Below are positions 57,956 to 64,000 of a stretch of DNA of 64,000 bases, in pieces (position 1 is the first letter of the stretch; the number at the start of each line of letters is the position of its first letter). The notes under the pieces were generated by a model. It ran no database searches. It was given only the letters and a program-made list of their open reading frames with translations, and was not told the origin of the DNA. The stretch comes from Rhyacichthys aspro (Eukaryota; Chordata; Actinopteri; Gobiiformes; Rhyacichthyidae). The position numbers and the translations under genes are program-made. Where the stretch lies: positions 1,464,001 to 1,528,000 of the forward strand of contig CM072149.1 of NCBI GenBank assembly GCA_036850595.1. Reading direction: 5' to 3'.

Positions 57956-59770
57956 GCAGCAGCTTTTGGTGCGGGGACTTTTTTGTCTCTGAATGTGGAC
58001 TGAAGTCACACACAGTGAGACAATAATCACTTTGTCTGCTTTGATGAAAAAAGGTCATTGCTAGAAGTTACAAAAAGAGGAAAAAAGAAACACTTTTCTC
58101 TTTGGAACTTAATGGATTTTCAAGAAACTACTGGACTATTGGTGGACAATGATGGTCTATGTTGTGATGACATTTAAGGGATAAGAGCGATGGAAACCCA
58201 GTGAGCACTCTCCGTTGTTACGCTCCAGTTTAAGGCTTTTCTAAGAGAAGCTTTGAAGTCACTTGGACATTTATGAGAGCCCCACATTAGCCATTATATT
58301 AGCAGTGTTCACATTTAAAGGAAAGCACTTGTGTTCTGTCATGGAATAACCCCAGTTGTGTTCAGGGCAGGCCTAAACTTTGAACAGCGGAGTTGTAAAA
58401 GAGAATAATTGCTGACAGTTACATTAAACTGGACACACAAACTTGCCAACAAACAAAAGACCATTGCAAATAAGACTGTGTTTACACTTGTATCCAACAT
58501 TTATCATCAGAACAATACAGGTGTGATTACCTATCTGCTGTGATATATTTAGCTTGGGGTTGACACCTTTAGTTAGTACGAGGAGCATAATTATTGGTTA
58601 TCTTAAAGTGCCTGTTTTTAAGAGGAAAAAGTAGAGAAAGCCCAGAATGCACATGGTGTTGTTAAAGTGTGGCTCTTTTTATTGAATTCAGCCTCATAAA
58701 AGTGTCAGAAACCTCAGCTTTATGTTGTAAAGTCTCCAAATCTTTTATCTTTTCTAACTTTTGGCCCAACAAACCCAGAAAATGATGTGTGTTTTCTCTA
58801 ATGGAGAAGTTTTGTGGTTAAATGTTCGCTGGCTTACGCACAAATCCTGTTCATATCCTGAAAATAACTCACTTTTCCACATCCTTTTTTTGTTAAAAGT
58901 TGTCTCGGTTGACTCCATGACCTCTCTTGTTGTCTCGGTTTGGGAGACAGGGTATTAACGCACAAACTCTAGTTGTACAAGAGGCAACATAACTGATCAG
59001 GAGCTGATCAAGAACAAAATATATTTGACTGGTTGAACAGTCAGAGAAATGTCAGTGAGCCTTTGGTTTTGTTTTTTGTTTTTCATAAAGGGAAATGCAA
59101 ATTGTGCCTGAAAGTGACATTTTCAAACTAAACAGCAATAACTGAATATGAATTGCCATTATTATTAAATTGTTACATTTGATAACTAAAACCAAAGTTG
59201 GCCATGCCTTAAAACCATTGTATAGATTTGCACAGTTGCACAGGAGTTTTACCTGCCACATAATCAAATATCACAAATATCTCAGTCAGTTGTAAGACAC
59301 TAAGAGCTTTGTTGCAAAAAGAGATTACCTATATTATCCAAACTGGATGAACGTGTTATAGTTGTGTTTTTGAATGATATTTTACAAATGTGCTTGTTTA
59401 AAAATACACAAACTCATTTTCATTAGCTACCACTGTATATATCATATTTCAAGAACTAGTTTCTGTTGTATTTCTGGTTTACTGACCTTTTCGTTAGAGT
59501 GGGGGAAATGACAATGCAGTACAAGCCGTCCAGCCGCAGCACACGGAAGTAAAGTGTAAAGGCAGCTATTGTACATAAGACAAAAACACTTAAGACATAC
59601 TATATATATTATTGATAGTTTGGACAAGAAATGGGGCAAAGTGTGGAAGTGTGCCTTAATGTTTGTAAGAAAAAAATACAGGGTGGGTGTGTTACTGCTG
59701 CTATTTGTGCAAAAAAAAAAAAAAAAAAGTCAGAGGAAGTATTGAATAAAGTTTCAAAAAGGGTAGATTT
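57956..59770 (+). other. ahr1: AHR 3' untranslated region
   Basis: Runs from the exon 11 stop to the first good poly(A) signal, AATAAA at 59745-59750. Further AATAAA signals lie near 60513-60521, so a longer form is possible. No coding signal. Confidence 0.55.
59745..59750 (+). terminator. Candidate AHR poly(A) signal
   Basis: AATAAA in the context TATTGAATAAAGTTTC. Confidence 0.45.
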
Positions 59771-62700
59771 GTAACAATACATCTGATATGATGCTGGTCA
59801 CAACAACGAGCCACATCGCTCCAGATCCATTGAAGCTCTGCTTAATGCTCCTGTTTCAAACACATCCTGTAATGTTGCCTCTATAGAAAATAGAACGTAG
59901 GGCACTGTGTATATAGAGCACCTGCTCTATATAGTGCTGTAATGCACAGCCTGTCACTTCTGTTCACTCAGCTGCTGTTGCCATGCAGGAAATGTGCTAG
60001 TGCATCTTCTGTATTTGAGATCTTAGTAAATAAGGCCCTTAAAGTGCCACATTAAATGCTTATTGTTTGTTGAGCTTTAAAAGACTTGAACACGAAAAAA
60101 CACACAAAGACATAATGAAATTGATGATAAATGATTAAAGAAACAGTAGTCTATATTTTTGTCATATTAGTATCTGTGATGCATTCAAATATTCAGGGGA
60201 CATACGGGACACGTGAAGTATATAAAGACTATGAGAATATGTCCAAATAGCGCAGAAAGCTGGGTAGTTAGTGGATATGATGCAGCAGGGCAATGCTACC
60301 TAATACTACATTAATATCTAAGGTAAATAATAAAGATAAAGACCACAGCGTGATCTGTGGTGAATATGTACAATATATTTGCTATGCTCCAACACTTAAG
60401 TCCAACCATTAAAACAATTGTATGCAGTAATGTAAATAGTGTCTTTTGGCAAGTAGCACTAAGATGAAAAAAATGTTAAATTCTTGATCTGACAGCTATC
60501 AGTTTGATTGTAATAAAATAAAATGTTTAATGTTATAAACATAAAACCTTTCTATCAAAAAACCATCACAGATGGGTAACTGTCCACAAATGTATTGTGC
60601 ATATTTCTTCTTTTTAAATGTTTTTTTTTTATTCTCTTTATTTCTCACCCTCACACTTGCAGTATCTTTGTATAAATCTAAATGTTCTGTTTAAAAAACA
60701 TCTGTGCTGTCTTATATTGTGCATTTAGATCATGTACTCATCATTTTTTTTCTACATAAATACATATGATGTACCCGCTTATTAAGATGTTTTTAACTTG
60801 CAGCTTATAATAGCTCGTGGAATCAACTTCAATATGTTGTCTGTTGTTTAACAAATACTGTCAATGTGAGTCCTATTAAAACGAATCACCAACCACTGCA
60901 CTGTGACCTGTGTCTGTTACTGTTACAGGGATGCATGTTGTTGACATCTTCTTTAGGGCTTGGCACTAACTATAATTCTGTTTAGTGTGAGTATCAAAAA
61001 ATGAATTATGTTTAGAACAGGTTTTGGAACGCACACTGCCAGACTCCAGTGAAATTCTGGCTGCTGTAACGTTAAAGTGAAACATTTCCATTGCTACATC
61101 ATCATTTTTACAAAAAAACAAAGAACCGGCACAGCTTACAGATATAGTTATTCTAACAAACATGTAAATACAAAGTCTGGTGTCCATTGTCAGACTTAAA
61201 TGTTATGTTGAAATGAAATGAAGGATAATGAAGTTCTTTCAAGCTGCTGCTGGTTCAGAATAATGGTGTGGCAGTACGAGCTGTTATGGGCATGGTTTAG
61301 GTTTGATGATGAGGCAGCCATTTTACTGTTATTACGAGCAACATGCCATTGCTCTGATTGGATAAAATTACCTTGTGATAGTTCTGGACAGAAGTTACAG
61401 GCCTTAGTCCACTCAGAATTACACAATCAAATCACAATTGTATTCAAGTCAATATCGAACCAATTTTCTATCCATCTTAAATCATTATTTAAGAACAGAT
61501 GGACATGTTACTTGTGTGAGTCGTCATACATGAAGGTTTTGTAACAGTGACCTTTGTACTCAGTGGTTAATGGTGTTCAAAGCATTAGTAAATGTCTATG
61601 TGAGCCACTGACAAATGTGACACATAAAAAGCCTAGAAGGAAGCGTTGGGTGAGATAAAGAGAGCGGGGTAATCCTGGGCTCCAGTGTGGGGTGAGGTCT
61701 CGGTGTAATCTCCTGTTCTGTTAAAGTCTGACGGGTGATCAACACACAGCACGGCCTACTGCACACATCTGGGAAAGCACTTTATTGTCTACATTTATCC
61801 TCTGTATGAAAATAAGTGTTGCTGCGTACAGATAGATTATAAGAGAATGGATGGAGTTCTGAAGGCTTTATAGAAGGTTTCAATGAAGGCAGCTAGACTC
61901 TTGAATATGTTCTTGATGGCTGAGAACCTACACAGACAATTTGAATCAATGAATGTCTGAAGAAAGTAATTCTTTAGGGGCATTTAATAAACAATCCAAT
62001 AAGGCTCAGAAGTGTGTGTGACTTTCAAATCATCCAAAAGTCTCCAGTGAACCGTTTTTTCTTTTTATTCCTCTCTAGATTATTATTTTTATTGTAGTGT
62101 AACTGCTGTTTAGGTGCAGTGCATACTTAATTGTTTGATAATACTTGTCCCAGGTATTAAAAAAAACATTTTTTAAATTAAGGCAACCTGTGGGAGCACG
62201 TAATGCTTGATGCAAACACACAATATGAAGTGAAATGAGAGAAAGTAATGAGTCTTTTAATTAAGTAAAGGAGGCACTGGGTTTTCTTCCATTAATCCAT
62301 TAAAATTAGCACAAGAAGTAAAAAAAAAAAAGGAGCTTGGAGATCCTGCTATTTTTAGTAATGGCATAATGTCAATAATATTCAAGTTGGCAAAGCAGCA
62401 AGCCAAAGCTATGATGATAAAAGTGTCATGGAAAAAGCAGTAGAAGTATTCAAGCCTCAAATATATTCACAAATCAAAGAAAGAAAGAAAAAGCACAAAA
62501 AAGAACAAATGATCTCACAAAACAATCAAAAGCTGAACTGATGCAAGATGATTAAGAGAAAAACAAATAAACAAATGCAAAACAGCGGTGGGAAATGTAT
62601 TAAATGTTAAAAAGGCTCACCATTCATAAAGTAGTCTTACTCTAACGTACCCTAAAGGCTACCAGGAAGCTAGGCTGAGCTCAGGAACACAGCCTTTAGT

Positions 62701-62848
62701 TTCTCTGCAAAGGGCATTTTCCTTCCTAGACCAGTATAGAAACATTACAACCAGCAGCAGAGAGAGTGACTTAATACACATAGGTGCTCTATACAGTGGC
62801 CTAAGAATAGTAGTGGCTTAGATACAGGCTGTGTACTATTAATTCCTT
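59771..62848. other. Intergenic, no gene supported
   Basis: AT-rich sequence downstream of AHR. The ORF at 61218-61544 has no recognisable similarity or codon signal. Nothing else is seen. Confidence 0.5.
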
Positions 62849-63005
62849 CATCTTTTTCTGCTTATCCCCTTTAGGGTACAAGGGAATGGAGTTTATCCAA
62901 CAGCTTTGGGTCTGAGGCGGGGTACAATGACAAGGCTGACACTTAGACACACACTGACAGACAAACGCTCACTGTGTCATTCACCAGGGGGCATTTAGAT
63001 TCACC
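62849..63005 (+). repeat. Decayed interspersed fish repeat
   Basis: The phrases CTGCTTATCCCCTTTAGGGT, GAGGCGGGGTACA, ACACACTGACAGACAAACG and GCATTTAGATTCACCAAT occur in the order seen in a common teleost repeat. It is degenerate and has no ORF. Confidence 0.45.
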
Positions 63006-63487
63006 AATACTAGTCGATTAAACATTTAGATATCAACAGCGAACTAGGGGATCTCCTTTTGCACATCCTGAGAGCACAAGTTTTATTTTTTTAATTTTAT
63101 TTTTATTTACCAAGGATTCTTCTGTCTCTGTAAACACACTGTGTGATTGTGACAAATAACTTATTGACTGAAGCCTATTAGTCTAAACTCAGGGCCAGAA
63201 AACTATACACAGACACAAATATGAAATGGCAGGATAGACTTTGTGTGTAAGACTTTTAGCTTTAGTGCATTTAAAGATTGATCATTATACACACACACAA
63301 ATGTTGATATGCAGACAAATGTTAATACAGGTTCACAATTACTTTTGCTACAATAATATCCCTTTACCCTGAAAGGACAAATGGTAGCACTCTGTCTGAA
63401 TTTAAATTAATACTCTTGACAAACAGTACAGTCCTGTGAGTATTTGTTACAACATCAAAATGATTTTTTTTAAAAAGACAATGATCT

Positions 63488-63490
<3 letters not shown>

Positions 63491-63519
<29 letters not shown>

Positions 63520-63595
63520 TAATATAATATAATATAATATAATATAATATAATATAATATAATATAATATAATATAATATAATATAATATAATAA
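63491..63595. repeat. (AAAT)n then (AATAT)n microsatellites
   Basis: About seven AAAT units followed by about fifteen units of the pentamer AATAT, without interruption. Confidence 0.95.
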
Positions 63596-63840
63596 AAATA
63601 AAATAAAAAATCTTAAACATTAAAATCAAACTGGTAATGTATTATGTGTTTTTAGCATGATCTCATTTTTGTACTTTTATTTACTGACTTTTGTCTTTGT
63701 GTCCTGTGTAAAGTCTTGATTGTTTGTTATGTGCCTTTTATTATATATATTATATGTACCTGTAGCCTTTTTTGCTAACTCTGGTGCATTTACATGTTGG
63801 ACTGATGAACACATGTTAATCAATGTGCACTGTCCCATTA

Positions 63841-64000
63841 TATAAATTAAATTAAATTAAATTAAATTAAATTAAATTAAATTAAATTAAATTAAATTAA
63901 ATTAAATTAAATTAAATTAAATTAAATTAAATTAAATTAAATTAAATTAAATTAAATTAAATTAAATTAAATTAAATTAAATTAAATTAAATTAAATTAT
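63841..64000. repeat. (AAATT)n microsatellite running off the window
   Basis: About 31 near-perfect copies of the pentamer AAATT/ATTAA, continuing to the last base, so its true length is unknown. Confidence 0.97.

Overview
The window is nuclear DNA from a bony fish, most likely a percomorph-type teleost. It is AT-rich and intron-rich, with GT-AG introns, tRNA-derived SINEs, hAT-type MITEs and long microsatellites. Its protein genes belong to vertebrate families: a fish-specific FISNA-NACHT-LRR-B30.2 NLR, an S100B-like EF-hand protein, a small glycophorin-C/SMAGP-like membrane protein, and a complete aryl hydrocarbon receptor (AHR, closest in feel to the fish AHR1 class). All four are on the + strand. 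I cannot name the species.

Layout. 1-7032 is a second copy of DNA that lies inside AHR intron 2 at 39423-46427. It ends at a run of exactly 100 N (7033-7132), so it is either a recent segmental duplication or, more likely, a misplaced haplotype contig. 7133-9190 is upstream sequence with one possible untranslated exon. 9191-15523 is a 13-exon NLR gene whose joined exons stay in frame for 1173 codons. 15524-21650 is gene-poor and dominated by a hAT-like nonautonomous element that carries an expandable minisatellite of about 21 bp. 21655-23862 is the S100B-like gene, framed by a direct repeat of about 0.4 kb. 25530-27412 is the glycophorin-C/SMAGP-like gene. 27413-31990 holds its 3' region, a possible orphan promoter, microsatellites, another minisatellite element and a short interstitial telomeric repeat. 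31990-59770 is the AHR gene: 11 coding exons, 966 codons, introns 1 and 2 together over 20 kb, both loaded with repeats. 59771-64000 is gene-free and ends in two long AT-rich pentanucleotide arrays.

Function. AHR is a ligand-activated bHLH-PAS transcription factor. Intron 1 holds two perfect xenobiotic response elements 196 bp apart, and intron 2 holds an NRF2/AP-1-type site, so autoregulation is plausible. The NLR is a cytosolic innate immune sensor; a tandem series of small in-phase exons in its N-terminal region has recently expanded. The four genes do not form a known pathway.

Main points for a second look: the 7-kb duplication abutting an assembly gap; one family of hAT-like elements with its own minisatellite, present at least six times; a 57-codon upstream ORF overlapping the AHR start codon as ATGA; two alternative AHR C-termini; Val320/Ala376 in the AHR ligand-binding domain; and the NLR exon expansion. 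All exon joins were read by eye from splice sites and reading frame. No alignment or database search was run.
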